Shown: piece after piece, positions 26,647-35,424 of the stretch
Position numbering within the stretch: the stretch's first letter is position 1
Layout of the letters: each line of letters starts with the position of its first letter
DNA from: Rugamonas violacea
GTDB lineage: Bacteria; Pseudomonadota; Gammaproteobacteria; Burkholderiales; Burkholderiaceae_D
Length of the DNA stretch: 64,000 nt
Direction of reading: 5' to 3'
Assembly (NCBI RefSeq): GCF_016461825.1
Contig: NZ_JAEMNU010000139.1
Location: 78,654 to 142,653, forward strand
Program-made: the position numbers and the translations under genes
The notes under the pieces: model-generated
The model's database searches: none
Seen by the model: the letters and a program-made list of their open reading frames with translations, nothing else
Told to the model about the DNA's origin: nothing

Positions 26647-27927
26647 TCAATCGGCGCGCCGCAGGCGGAAGTCGACCTGTGGCGGCCGGCCCGGCAGGCT
26701 CAGCGTGGCGGCCGCGCGCGGCGCCTCGCTGACCACCCGGCCACGGCGCAGCACCAGGCGGCGCGCGGCGCGCAGGCGGATCGCCTCGACCGGATCGGCG
26801 GCGTCGAGCAGCACCAGGTCGGCGTGGCAGCCGACGGCGACGCCGTAGCCGTCCAGGCCGAGGATGCGGGCCGGCGTCGTCGTCACGGCCGCGAAGCAGT
26901 CGAGCATGGCCTGCTGGCCGGTCATCTGCGCCACGTGCAGACCCATCTGCGCCACCTCCAGCATGTCGCCCGAACCCAGGCTGTACCAGGGGTCCATCAC
27001 GCAGTCGTGGCCGAAGGCGACGTCGATGCCGGCGGCCAGCAGCTCGGGCACGCGGGTCATGCCGCGCCGCTTCGGATAGGTGTCGTGGCGGCCCTGCAGG
27101 GTGATGTTGATGAGCGGATTGGCCACCGCCGCCACGCCGGCCTCGCGGATCAGCGGCAGCAGCTTGCTGACGTAGTAGTTGTCCATCGAATGCATCGACG
27201 TCAGGTGCGAGCCGGTGACGCGGCCGTGCAGGCCCAGCCGGTTGCTGTGGTAGGCCAGGGTCTCGATGTGGCGCGACAGCGGGTCGTCCGACTCGTCGCA
27301 GTGCATGTCGACGCGCAGTCCCCGCTCGGCGGCGAACTCGCACAGGATGCGCACCGACTCGGCGCCCTCGGCCATGGTCCGTTCGAAGTGCGGAATGCCG
27401 CCGACCACCTCGACGCCCATGTCGATGGCGCGCCGCAGATTGGCCAGCGCGCCCGGGCTGCGCAGCAGGCCGTCCTGCGGGAAGGCCACCAGTTGCAGGT
27501 CCAGATAGGGGGCGACCCGGCGCTTGACTTCAAGCAGGGCCTCGACGGCCAGCAGGCGGTCGTCGCAGATGTCGACATGCGAGCGGATCGCCAGCAGGCC
27601 GCGCGCCACCGCCCAGTCGCAGTACTGCAAGGCGCGGCCGATCAGCGCGTCCTGGCTCAACTGGGGCTTCAACTCGCCCCACAGCGCGATGCCTTCGAGC
27701 AGGGTGCCGGACTGGTTGACGCGCGGCAGGCCGTAGCTCAGCGTGGCATCCATGTGGAAGTGGGCGTCGACGAACGGCGCCGTGACCAGGTCGCCGGCGG
27801 CGTCGATCTCGCGCCCGCCGCGCACCGGCAGCGCGACGCCGATGGCGGCGATGCGGCCGTCGGCGATGGCGATGTCGAGGCCGCAGCGGCCGTCCGCCAG
27901 GTTGGCGTTGCGAATGACTACATCCAT
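26647..27927 (-). CDS. codA: Cytosine deaminase-like amidohydrolase
   Basis: Zinc/iron amidohydrolase of 426 residues, probably deaminating cytosine to uracil. CodA-type landmarks are the metal motif DAHFHMD, NQSGTLLEGIALW, LVAFPQDG, GGIPHFER, HCDESDD (ligand histidine and catalytic glutamate), NPLINITLQGRHDTYPKRRG and FGHDCVMDPWYSLG (metal aspartate). The ATG at 27927 is chosen because GGAG lies eight bases before it; an upstream extension has no site. Related enzymes act on isopropylammelide or creatinine-like rings, so another cyclic amide substrate is possible. No cytosine permease is adjacent. Confidence 0.8.
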   Translation of the reverse strand: MDVVIRNANLADGRCGLDIAIADGRIAAIGVALPVRGGREIDAAGDLVTAPFVDAHFHMDATLSYGLPRVNQSGTLLEGIALWGELKPQLSQDALIGRALQYCDWAVARGLLAIRSHVDICDDRLLAVEALLEVKRRVAPYLDLQLVAFPQDGLLRSPGALANLRRAIDMGVEVVGGIPHFERTMAEGAESVRILCEFAAERGLRVDMHCDESDDPLSRHIETLAYHSNRLGLHGRVTGSHLTSMHSMDNYYVSKLLPLIREAGVAAVANPLINITLQGRHDTYPKRRGMTRVPELLAAGIDVAFGHDCVMDPWYSLGSGDMLEVAQMGLHVAQMTGQQAMLDCFAAVTTTPARILGLDGYGVAVGCHADLVLLDAADPVEAIRLRAARRLVLRRGRVVSEAPRAAATLSLPGRPPQVDFRLRRAD

Positions 27928-27952
27928 CCCAGGCTCTCCAGTGATCGCTCGG

Positions 27953-28201
27953 CTACTTTTTCCAGTAGGCGAATTCGGTTTCGTAACAGACTGTTTCGAC
28001 TTCGGCGATCTTGTCCTGCATCGCGGCTTGCGCATCGAGAATGGCTTGATTGTAGACAGAAGGACCAATTTCGCGCAAACAATAATCGAGCAGCAGCTTG
28101 GCCTTCAGTTCGCCGACCTCCTCGTCGAGATTGGCGGCGCAATAGCGTTGGATCGAGCCGAGCAGGCGTTGTTCGACTTCTTTTTTGAGTTTGATGGACA
28201 T
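27953..28201 (-). CDS. DUF2164 family protein
   Basis: A small 82-residue cytoplasmic protein matching DUF2164: MSIKLKKEVEQRLLGSIQRY, then DEEVGELKAKLLLDYCLREI, GPSVYNQAI and the terminal CYETEFAYWKK. Function is unknown in the family. The ATG at 28201 has AGAG before it and gives the normal family length; longer readings upstream are not supported. It lies 25 bp upstream of the deaminase gene and probably opens that operon. Confidence 0.85.
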   Translation of the reverse strand: MSIKLKKEVEQRLLGSIQRYCAANLDEEVGELKAKLLLDYCLREIGPSVYNQAILDAQAAMQDKIAEVETVCYETEFAYWKK

Positions 28202-28542
28202 GGTTACTCTATTTGTCAGGGTAATGTTGTTGGGCTTCATGTTGCGGCGCATTAATTCAACGATGATTCCGGCGGCAACTATCGTCGCATGGCGACAACA
28301 TTTGCCGCCGTCCATCCCGCCGCGCAAGGGACTGTGCCACGGCCGAGCAAGGCTTGCAAGCGAGAATCGAGTGCCTGGCATGGCACAAAAAATAACTTTC
28401 CAAGGCATTCAATCGCCGCTAGAATGAGTTTATTGCAGCGCATCATAAAGATACTTCGCCCGCATTTGGCCGCCATGGCCGTCATCGCCTCAAGGCGCTG
28501 AATGTGGCGCCAGCCAGCATTTTAATCGTCTTAGGAGAAACC
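28202..28542. other. Divergent spacer between DUF2164 and phasin
   Basis: A 341-bp spacer between divergent genes. It must hold both promoters. I see no convincing gene, hairpin or named operator in it. Confidence 0.35.
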
Positions 28543-29268
28543 ATGTTTTCGATCACCGAACAGTTTTCCGCAGCCACGAAATCGCAGTTGGAAGCCCAGC
28601 TCAACCTCCTCAACAACTTCGCCAGCAAGGCCGTCGAAAGCGCCGAGAAGGTCATCGCCCTGAATCTCAGCACCACCAAGGCGACGGTGGAAAAATCCTC
28701 CAGCGCCGCGCAACAGCTGCTGACCGCCAAGGATGGCCAGGAGTTCTTTCGCCTGAGCGCCAGCCAAACCCCCAGCCTGGACAATCTGCTGGCCTACAGC
28801 CGCCAGTTGTTCAGCATCGCCTCGGACGCCCAGGCGATCCTGCTGCAAAGCGCCGGCCAGCAAATCAGACAAACCCCGCCGGTGCTGCCGAGCGGCGCGC
28901 TGACCGCGCCCGCCGCCGCGCCGACTGCCACGGCCGAAGCGAAGTTCGACGCACAGGCCGCGCCGGCGCCGGAAGCCAAGGCCGAGGTGAAGACCGAGGT
29001 GAAAGCCGAAGCCCAGGTCGAGGCCAAGCCGGAAGTGAGGGTCGAGGCGGCAGCCAAAGCCGAACCCAAGCTGGAAGACAACTTGGACCAGGACAACGAA
29101 GAGGACAACGAAGAGGACGACTACGAGGAAGCGCAGCCGAAACTCGCCGCCGCCAAGCCAGCCGCCCCGGTGCTGAGCGACGCCAAACCGGCCGCCCCGG
29201 CGGTCAGCGACGCCAAGCCGGCCGCCTTGGCCAAGAGCGCCGCCAAGCCGGCCGCCGGCAAGAAGTAG
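28543..29268 (+). CDS. Phasin with acidic patch and alanine/lysine-rich tail
   Basis: Polyhydroxyalkanoate granule-coat protein of 241 residues. The N-terminal phasin region (about 1-115) begins FSITEQFSAATKSQLEAQ and is amphipathic helix. Then follow an alanine/proline linker (about 120-140), lysine/glutamate repeats (KAEVKTEVKAEAQVEAKPEV), an acidic block (DNEEDNEEDDYEE) and a basic PAAK-type tail ending GKK. The tail resembles the PhaF class, where such repeats bind nucleic acid. AGGAG stands well placed before the ATG at 28543. PHA synthase genes are not in the window. A partial copy of its 3' end lies beyond the repeat that follows. Confidence 0.88.
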   Translation: MFSITEQFSAATKSQLEAQLNLLNNFASKAVESAEKVIALNLSTTKATVEKSSSAAQQLLTAKDGQEFFRLSASQTPSLDNLLAYSRQLFSIASDAQAILLQSAGQQIRQTPPVLPSGALTAPAAAPTATAEAKFDAQAAPAPEAKAEVKTEVKAEAQVEAKPEVRVEAAAKAEPKLEDNLDQDNEEDNEEDDYEEAQPKLAAAKPAAPVLSDAKPAAPAVSDAKPAALAKSAAKPAAGKK

Positions 29269-29293
29269 GCGCGTCCGCGCCCGCGGCTCGACC

Positions 29294-29359
29294 AACCCCA
29301 AGGGCATGAATCTGGGGTCGGACCCGGCGGGTCCGACCCCGGCTCTCGTCCTTGGGGTT
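29294..29359. repeat. Composite palindromic repeat, copy 3
   Basis: Inner perfect arms GGGGTCGGACCC (29314-29325) and GGGTCCGACCCC (29329-29340) around GGC; outer perfect arms AACCCCAAGG (29294-29303) and CCTTGGGGTT (29350-29359). Same architecture as the copies at 7083 and 14723, with compensating inner changes (CAG to CGG and CTG to CCG), so pairing is preserved. Lies between the phasin stop and its terminator. Confidence 0.85.
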
Positions 29360-29372
29360 CGCCGGTCCCACG

Positions 29373-29403
29373 CCTTGGCCGAGCGCCGCCAAGCCGCCGC
29401 CAA
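29373..29403 (+). pseudogene. Duplicated remnant of the phasin 3' end
   Basis: About 30 bp reading CCTTGGCCGAGCGCCGCC then AAGCCGCCGCC closely match the phasin codons at about 29225-29257, apart from small deletions. The composite repeat stands between the original and this copy. This suggests an insertion or slippage event that left part of the gene end on the far side. Confidence 0.5.
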
Positions 29404-29413
29404 TGACAAAAAA

Positions 29414-29444
29414 GCAAACGGGCCTCGGCCCGTTTTGCGTTTTT
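29414..29444 (+). terminator. Intrinsic terminator of the phasin gene
   Basis: GCAAACGGGCC pairs with GGCCCGTTTTGC (one bulge) around a two-base loop and is followed by a U-tract (29440-29444). It lies 145 bp after the phasin stop, beyond the composite repeat, and 85 bp before the next gene. Confidence 0.85.
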
Positions 29445-29528
29445 ACGCGATGTGTGCGCTTGTTGTATCCTAGCGAACTTCACGCCCGCCGCAACCGCGC
29501 CGGCAGGCATCGTTTGCGAGGATATGCC

Positions 29529-31280
29529 ATGAGTCTTTCCCGGCTGGTTATCGGCTTCGTGCGCCAACACAGCCGAGCCTACCTGCTGGCCGGCGCCATG
29601 CTGGCCGGCGTCGCCGCGCTCAGCGTCTGGGTGCCGCGCAAGGTCGGCGCCATGATCGACGGCCTGGCCGCGCACCGCCTCGGCGCCGACGCCCTGCTGC
29701 TCGACCTCGGCACATTGCTGCTGATCGGCGTCGCCATCTACCTGCTGCGCGTCGGCTGGCGCCAGACCCTGTTCGCCGCCGCCTACCAGCTCGGCGTGTC
29801 GCTGCGCACCCGGCTGTACGAACGGCTGGCGCGGCAAGGTCCCGGCTTCTACCAGCGCCAGCGCACCGGCGACCTGATGGCGCTGGCCACCAACGACATC
29901 GACGCCATCGAAATGGCCGCCGGCGAGGCGATGCTGGCCGGCTTCGACGGCACCCTGACCCTGCTGATGGTGCTCGGCGTCATGCTGCTCGGCGTCGACT
30001 GGCGCCTGGCGCTGATCGCCCTGCTGCCCTTCCCGCTGATGGGCCTGGCCTTCTGGCGCATCTCCAGCCACATCCACACCGCCTCGACCGATTCGCTGAA
30101 GCGCTTCAGCGCCCTCAACGACCACGTGCAGGAAACCCTGGCCGGCGTGCGCACCCTGCGCGCGCTCGGCCTGGAGCAGCGCAGCGGCGCCCAGTTCGCC
30201 GAGCTGGCCGGCCACGCCTCCAAGGCCAGCCTGACCGCGCAGGTGTGGGAAGCGGCCTACGAGCCGGCCGTCGGCCTGACCCTGACCGCCGCCAGCGCGC
30301 TGACGCTGGGCCTGGGCGGCTATCTGGTCTGGCAGGAACAGCTGACCATCGGCGCGCTGACCAGCTTCACCATGTACCTGGGCCAGCTGATCTGGCCGAT
30401 GTTCGCCGCCGGCTGGGTGCTGTCGCTGATCGAACGCGGCCGCGCCGCCTGGGCGCGTCTGCAACCGATGCTGGAGATGCCGCTGGCCATCGACGACCAC
30501 GGCACGCTGGAACAACTGGCGCCCGGCGCCATCGAACTGCGCGCGCTGGACTACCGCTACCCCGGCCAGGGCGTGGCGGCGCTGAGCGACATCACGCTGA
30601 CGCTGCGGCCGGGCCAGACCCTGGGCCTGGTCGGCCCCACCGGCAGCGGCAAGTCGACCCTGCTGCGCCTGCTGCTGCGCCAGTTGACGCCGCAGTCCGG
30701 CCAACTGCTGTGGAGCGGCGCCGCGCTGGCCGACTACCGCCTAGCGACGCTGCGCGCGGCGATCAGCTGGGTGCCGCAGGAATCCTTCCTGTTCTCCGCC
30801 AGCATCGCCGAAAACATCGCCCTGGCGCGGCCCGCCGCCAGCCAGGCCGAGATCGAGCGCGCCGCCGACCTGGCGGCGATCCACGACGACATCCTGCTCT
30901 TCCCGCAGGGCTACCGGACCGCCGTCGGCGAGCGCGGCATCACCCTGTCCGGCGGCCAGCGCCAGCGCGTGGCGATCGCCCGCGCCCTGCTGGCCGACAA
31001 CGACCTGCTGCTGCTCGACGACGCCCTGTCGGCGGTCGACACCGGCACCGAGACGCAGATCCTGCGCCACCTCGAACAACTGCGCCAGGCCCGCCCGGGG
31101 CGCAGCGCCATCATCGCCAGCCATCGCCTCAGCGCGGTGGTCGGCGCCGACCTGATCGTCGTGCTGCGCGAGGGCCGCGTCAGCGAAAGCGGCAGCCACG
31201 AAGCGCTGCTGGCGCGGGACGGCTGGTACGCCAGCCAGTGGCGCTACCAACAACTGGAGGCCAGCCTGAATGCTGACTAA
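29529..31280 (+). CDS. mdlA: ABC transporter half-subunit, MdlA-like (permease plus ATPase)
   Basis: An exporter-type half-transporter of 583 residues: six membrane segments (about 15-290) then one ATPase domain with Walker A GPTGSGKSTLLR, signature LSGGQRQRVAIARAL and Walker B LLLLDDALSAVD. The N-terminus and the partner gene match the MdlA/SmdA type, which forms a heterodimeric multidrug-like exporter with MdlB. GAGGAT precedes the ATG at 29529. It overlaps the next gene by 11 bp, so the two are translationally coupled. The physiological substrate is unknown. Confidence 0.88.
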   Translation: MSLSRLVIGFVRQHSRAYLLAGAMLAGVAALSVWVPRKVGAMIDGLAAHRLGADALLLDLGTLLLIGVAIYLLRVGWRQTLFAAAYQLGVSLRTRLYERLARQGPGFYQRQRTGDLMALATNDIDAIEMAAGEAMLAGFDGTLTLLMVLGVMLLGVDWRLALIALLPFPLMGLAFWRISSHIHTASTDSLKRFSALNDHVQETLAGVRTLRALGLEQRSGAQFAELAGHASKASLTAQVWEAAYEPAVGLTLTAASALTLGLGGYLVWQEQLTIGALTSFTMYLGQLIWPMFAAGWVLSLIERGRAAWARLQPMLEMPLAIDDHGTLEQLAPGAIELRALDYRYPGQGVAALSDITLTLRPGQTLGLVGPTGSGKSTLLRLLLRQLTPQSGQLLWSGAALADYRLATLRAAISWVPQESFLFSASIAENIALARPAASQAEIERAADLAAIHDDILLFPQGYRTAVGERGITLSGGQRQRVAIARALLADNDLLLLDDALSAVDTGTETQILRHLEQLRQARPGRSAIIASHRLSAVVGADLIVVLREGRVSESGSHEALLARDGWYASQWRYQQLEASLNAD

Positions 31281-33072
31281 ACCCGACGAAACCTCGCCGC
31301 GCCGGCAAACCCGGCAGGCCTTCGACCTGCTGCGCCAAGCCGCCCGGCCCGACCTGCGCCACCTCTACTGGGCCTTGCTGTGGCTGGTGCTGGCGGCCGC
31401 GCTGGAAGTCACCGGCCCGATCATGGGCAAGGCGCTGATCGACCAGCACCTGCTGCCGCGCCAGCTCGACTGGCCGCGCATGGCGCTGCTGTTGGGCGGC
31501 CTGCTGCTCAGCGGCTGGATCGCCAGCGGCCTGCGCTACCTGCAACTGGTGCGCCTGTCCGGCCTGGCCATGCGCTCGGTGCAGCGCCTGCGCGAGCAGG
31601 TCTACAACCACGTGCTGCGCCTGCCGATGGCCTTCTTCGACCGCGCCATCACCGGCCAGCTGGTGTCGCGCGTGACCAACGACACCGAGGCCGTCAAGAC
31701 GCTGTACGTGCAGGTGCTGTTCGCCATGCTCGACAGCTCCATCGTGCTGGTCGGCACGGTCTGCGCGATGGCCTGGCTGGACTGGCATTTGATGGTCATC
31801 GTGCTGGCCCTGCTGCCGGCGGTGCTGGCCATCGTCTGGCTGTACCAGCGCCTCAGCGCGCCGGCGGTGACCCGCGCCCGCGCCCTGCGCAGCGACATCA
31901 ACGGCCAGATGGCCGAGTCGATCGGCGGCATGAGCGTGCTCCAGGCCAGCAACGCCGAGGCCCGCTTCGCCGCCCGCTTCGCCGCCACCAACGGCCAGCA
32001 CTACCAGGCCCGCATGGCCGAGCTGCGCGCCAACGCCTGGCTGCTGCGGCCGGCGCTGGACATGCTCAACATCGTCTTGCTGGCGGCGGTGATCTTCGCC
32101 TTCGGCCAGCGCGACATGACCGCCACCGAGGTCGGCGTGCTGTACGCCTTCATCAGCTACATCGCCCGCGTGATCGAGCCGCTGATCCAGATCACCATGC
32201 AATTCAGCCAGCTGCAGCAGTCGGTGGTGGCCAGCGCCCGCGTCGCCGCCCTGCTCGACGAGCCCGGCGCCGCCGAGCACCTGGCCGGCCGCGCCGCGCC
32301 GCTCAACCCCGGCGCCGCCCGGCCGGGCGCCGACGCCGGCCTGCCGGCGGTGGCCATCCGCCACCTCGACTTCGCCTACCAGGAGGGCCATCCGGTGCTG
32401 CACGACCTGTCGCTGGAGATCGCCCAGGGCGACTTCTGCGGCATCGTCGGCCACACCGGCAGCGGCAAGTCGACCCTGCTGTCGCTGCTGCTGCGCTTCT
32501 ATCCGGTGCCGGCCGGCGCCATCACCCTGCACGGCATGGCGCTGGCCGACATCGCCAACGAACGCTTCCGCGCCGACGTCGGCCTGGTGCCGCAAGACCC
32601 CTTCCTGCTGGCCGCCTCGGCGCGCGAGAACATCGACATGGGCCGCGGCCTGGGCCAGGCCGAGATCGAGACGGCGGCCCGCGCCGCCCACGCCCACGAC
32701 TTCATCGCCGCCCTCGAACAGGGTTACGACACGCCGCTCGGCGAGGGCGGCTCGCGCCTGTCGGTCGGCCAGAAGCAGCTGATCGCCATCGCCCGCGCGC
32801 TGGCCGGCCGGCCGCGCATCCTGCTGCTCGACGAGGCCACCTCGCACATCGACAGCCAGACCGAGCAGATCGTCCAGACCGCCCTCGACGAGCTGCGCGG
32901 CCGCGTCACCATCATCGCCATCGCCCACCGCCTGTCGACGATACGCGCGGCCGACCGCATCATCGTGCTCAACCACGGCCGCATCGCCGAGTCGGGCGGC
33001 CACGAGCAGCTGATGCGCATCGACGGCGGCCTGTACCAGCGGCTTTACCTGCTGCAGCAACTGGCGGCTTGA
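31270..33072 (+). CDS. mdlB: ABC transporter half-subunit, MdlB-like (permease plus ATPase)
   Basis: Partner half-transporter of 600 residues with six membrane segments, the intracellular loop MAFFDRAITGQLVSRVTNDT and an ATPase domain with GHTGSGKSTLL and LLLLDEATSHID. Its signature is LSVGQKQLIAIARAL rather than LSGGQ; E. coli MdlB also has LSVGQ, which supports the assignment. The ATG at 31270 lies inside the end of the upstream gene. The two proteins should form one heterodimeric exporter in the inner membrane. Confidence 0.9.
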   Translation: MLTKPDETSPRRQTRQAFDLLRQAARPDLRHLYWALLWLVLAAALEVTGPIMGKALIDQHLLPRQLDWPRMALLLGGLLLSGWIASGLRYLQLVRLSGLAMRSVQRLREQVYNHVLRLPMAFFDRAITGQLVSRVTNDTEAVKTLYVQVLFAMLDSSIVLVGTVCAMAWLDWHLMVIVLALLPAVLAIVWLYQRLSAPAVTRARALRSDINGQMAESIGGMSVLQASNAEARFAARFAATNGQHYQARMAELRANAWLLRPALDMLNIVLLAAVIFAFGQRDMTATEVGVLYAFISYIARVIEPLIQITMQFSQLQQSVVASARVAALLDEPGAAEHLAGRAAPLNPGAARPGADAGLPAVAIRHLDFAYQEGHPVLHDLSLEIAQGDFCGIVGHTGSGKSTLLSLLLRFYPVPAGAITLHGMALADIANERFRADVGLVPQDPFLLAASARENIDMGRGLGQAEIETAARAAHAHDFIAALEQGYDTPLGEGGSRLSVGQKQLIAIARALAGRPRILLLDEATSHIDSQTEQIVQTALDELRGRVTIIAIAHRLSTIRAADRIIVLNHGRIAESGGHEQLMRIDGGLYQRLYLLQQLAA

Positions 33073-33075
33073 AAG

Positions 33076-33108
33076 CTTGTGGCGCCGGCCGCGCGGCCGG
33101 CGCACAAG
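33076..33108. terminator. Strong GC hairpin after the mdl operon
   Basis: CTTGTGGCGCCGGCCG pairs with CGGCCGGCGCACAAG with a single bulged base and a minimal loop, starting four bases after the mdlB stop. No U-tract follows, so it may work as a transcript-end stabiliser or Rho-assisted site rather than a classic terminator. Confidence 0.5.
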
Positions 33109-33266
33109 ATTATCGCGCCGTCCACATAGTTGTTAAAAAATATAATTTATATCGACTTTTTTGTGGAAAAAAAACCGCCCCGGAGGGATTTCTCGCCTGC
33201 AACAAGAATATAATTGTCTAGACACTTTGCGCAAAATTTGTGCAGTGCGGGACAAGGGGCGGCGCA

Positions 33267-35399
33267 TTGGCAGGCATACGGGATTCTTCGGTATCACTAG
33301 GACTGCGTCGGCTGGCGGCGGCATGCGTGCTGCTGCCGGCGCTGGTGTGCGCGCAGTCGGCGGTCGAGACGCAACTGCTTGAGATCCGCGAGCAGAGCCG
33401 CTACGCGCCGGACCAGGCGCTGGCCCGCCTGCTCAAGCTGCAGGGCGAGGCGCCGAACGAGACGGCCGCCACCCGCGCCGAGCTGCTCAGCCAGCTAAGC
33501 ATCGCCCGCATGCGCCTGGGCCAGAACGAGGCCGCCATGCCGCTGGCCGACGAGGTCATCGCCTTCGGCCGGCAGCAACGCAACGACGCCATCCTGGCCA
33601 AGGGCCTGCTGTCGAAGGCCTATGTGCTGTTCGCCATGAACGACGTCAAGGCGGCCCGGTTGCTGGCCTTCGAGTCCGACCGGCTGGCGCAGGCCGGCGA
33701 CGACGTGCCGCTGCGCGTGCTGACCCGGCTCGCCGCCGGCCAGGCCTTCGCCGAGCAGGGCAACTTCCCGGCCGCGCTGGCCAAGATGCAGAAGGCGGTC
33801 GACCTGGCGCGCCCGCTCGACGACCTGGTGCCGCTGGCCGCCGCGCTCAACGCCCTGGCGCGGCTGTACAACCAGATGAAGGAGTACGACAAGGGCTTCG
33901 CCGTGCTCGACGAGCTGGTCGTGGTGGCCGCCAAGCTGCAATCGCCCAGCCGCCTGGCCACCGCCAAGAGCACCGAGTACGGCCTGGCGATCGACTCGCA
34001 CCAGACCAAGCGCGCCCTGCGCGCGCTGCAGGACGGCCTGGCGCTGGAACGCAAGCTGGGCGCCCAGCGCATGATCGCCGTCACCCTGGTCAACCTGTCG
34101 GACAACTACCTGAAGGAGCGCGACTACCCGCGCGCCCTGCAATTCGCCAACGAGTCGCTGCAGGTCTCGCGCCAGAGCAAGGACTCGGCCACCGAAGCCA
34201 CCGCCCTGATCAACATCGGCCAGTCCCACCTGGGCATGGGCCGGGTGGCCGACGGCAAGCGCAGCTTCGAGGCCGGCCTGGCCTTCTACGAGCGGGCCAA
34301 CAACCAGCCCGAGCTGCAGATGGTGCTGATCGAATACGGCATGGCGCTCGAAAACGTCGGCGACCTGCGCGGCGCCGTCGAGGCCTACCACCGCGAACGC
34401 GGCATCTCCAACCAGTTGTTCGAGCGCGAGCGCCAGCAGGCCGTGCTCGAACTGCAGGAGAAGTACGAGACGGAGAAGAAGCAGCGCCAGATCGAACTGC
34501 TGAGCCGCGAGAACCAGGTCAAGGGCGCCGAGCTGGACAACCGCCGCCTGCAGCAGCGCGTCTGGTGGCTGCTGGCGGTGGTGTTCGCGCTGGCCGCCGT
34601 GATCGTCGGCCTGTTGTACCGCAAGGTGCGCAACGCCAACGCCCAGCTGGAGGTGAAGAACCTGGAGCTGAAGGCGCAGAGCGCGCTCGACCCACTGACC
34701 TCGCTGTACAACCGGCGCCACTTCCAGGACTTCATGCGCAGCCAGCACCTGCCGGCGGCGCACCAGCCGGAGCTGCGCAACGCCCACGGCGACGACATCG
34801 TCGGCGCCCTGTTCCTGCTCGACGTCGACCACTTCAAGCACGTCAACGACACCTACGGCCACGCCGCCGGCGACGCCGTGCTGAAGATGATCGCCGAGCA
34901 CCTGCGCATCGCCCTGCGCGAGACCGACATGATCGTGCGCTGGGGCGGCGAGGAGTTCCTCGCCTTCCTGCCGGCCATCCCGCGGCACGGCATCGACGAG
35001 GTGGCGCGCCGCATCCTGAGCAACATCTCGGCCCAGGCCATCGTCTACCAGGAGCGCGCCATCTCGGTCAACGTCTCGATCGGCTTCGCCCCCTTCCCGC
35101 TGGTGCCGGGCGCCGACGGCGCCCCGCTGTCGTGGGAGCGCGCCGTCAATCTGGTCGACATGGCGCTGTACCTGGCCAAGGCGCACGGCCGCAACCGCGC
35201 CTACGGCGTGCGCGGCTTCCACAACTTCGAGAAAACCTCGATGGAGGCCGTCGAGCAGGACCTGGAGAGCGCCTGGCGCGCCGGTTATGTCGACATGAAC
35301 GTGGTGCTCGGCGCCGCGCCGGACAGCGCGCCGGCCGACAAGCCGGCGCCGGACGAGGCGGCGGCGCCGACGGCGGCGCTGCACACCGCCACCGTCTGA
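33267..35399 (+). CDS. TPR-domain membrane diguanylate cyclase (GGDEF)
   Basis: Predicted cyclic di-GMP synthase of 710 residues. It has a signal peptide (LRRLAAACVLLPALVCAQ), a periplasmic array of tetratricopeptide repeats (about 30-385), a coiled coil, one membrane segment (about 432-451, WLLAVVFALAAVIVGLLY) and a cytoplasmic GGDEF domain. The active loop reads GGEEF (560-564), with the inhibitory RxxD site (RETD) just upstream, so product inhibition is expected. The start is uncertain: the TTG at 33267 has AAGGGG seven bases before it, whereas a GTG at 33240 has no ribosome site. Confidence 0.88.
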   Translation: MAGIRDSSVSLGLRRLAAACVLLPALVCAQSAVETQLLEIREQSRYAPDQALARLLKLQGEAPNETAATRAELLSQLSIARMRLGQNEAAMPLADEVIAFGRQQRNDAILAKGLLSKAYVLFAMNDVKAARLLAFESDRLAQAGDDVPLRVLTRLAAGQAFAEQGNFPAALAKMQKAVDLARPLDDLVPLAAALNALARLYNQMKEYDKGFAVLDELVVVAAKLQSPSRLATAKSTEYGLAIDSHQTKRALRALQDGLALERKLGAQRMIAVTLVNLSDNYLKERDYPRALQFANESLQVSRQSKDSATEATALINIGQSHLGMGRVADGKRSFEAGLAFYERANNQPELQMVLIEYGMALENVGDLRGAVEAYHRERGISNQLFERERQQAVLELQEKYETEKKQRQIELLSRENQVKGAELDNRRLQQRVWWLLAVVFALAAVIVGLLYRKVRNANAQLEVKNLELKAQSALDPLTSLYNRRHFQDFMRSQHLPAAHQPELRNAHGDDIVGALFLLDVDHFKHVNDTYGHAAGDAVLKMIAEHLRIALRETDMIVRWGGEEFLAFLPAIPRHGIDEVARRILSNISAQAIVYQERAISVNVSIGFAPFPLVPGADGAPLSWERAVNLVDMALYLAKAHGRNRAYGVRGFHNFEKTSMEAVEQDLESAWRAGYVDMNVVLGAAPDSAPADKPAPDEAAAPTAALHTATV

Positions 35400-35424
35400 G
35401 CCCGGCCGAGTTGGCCGACTTGGC

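Noticed and set aside
33240..33266. GTG at 33240 as start of the diguanylate cyclase
   Set aside because: No ribosome site precedes it, whereas AAGGGG is well placed before the TTG at 33267. The choice is not certain.
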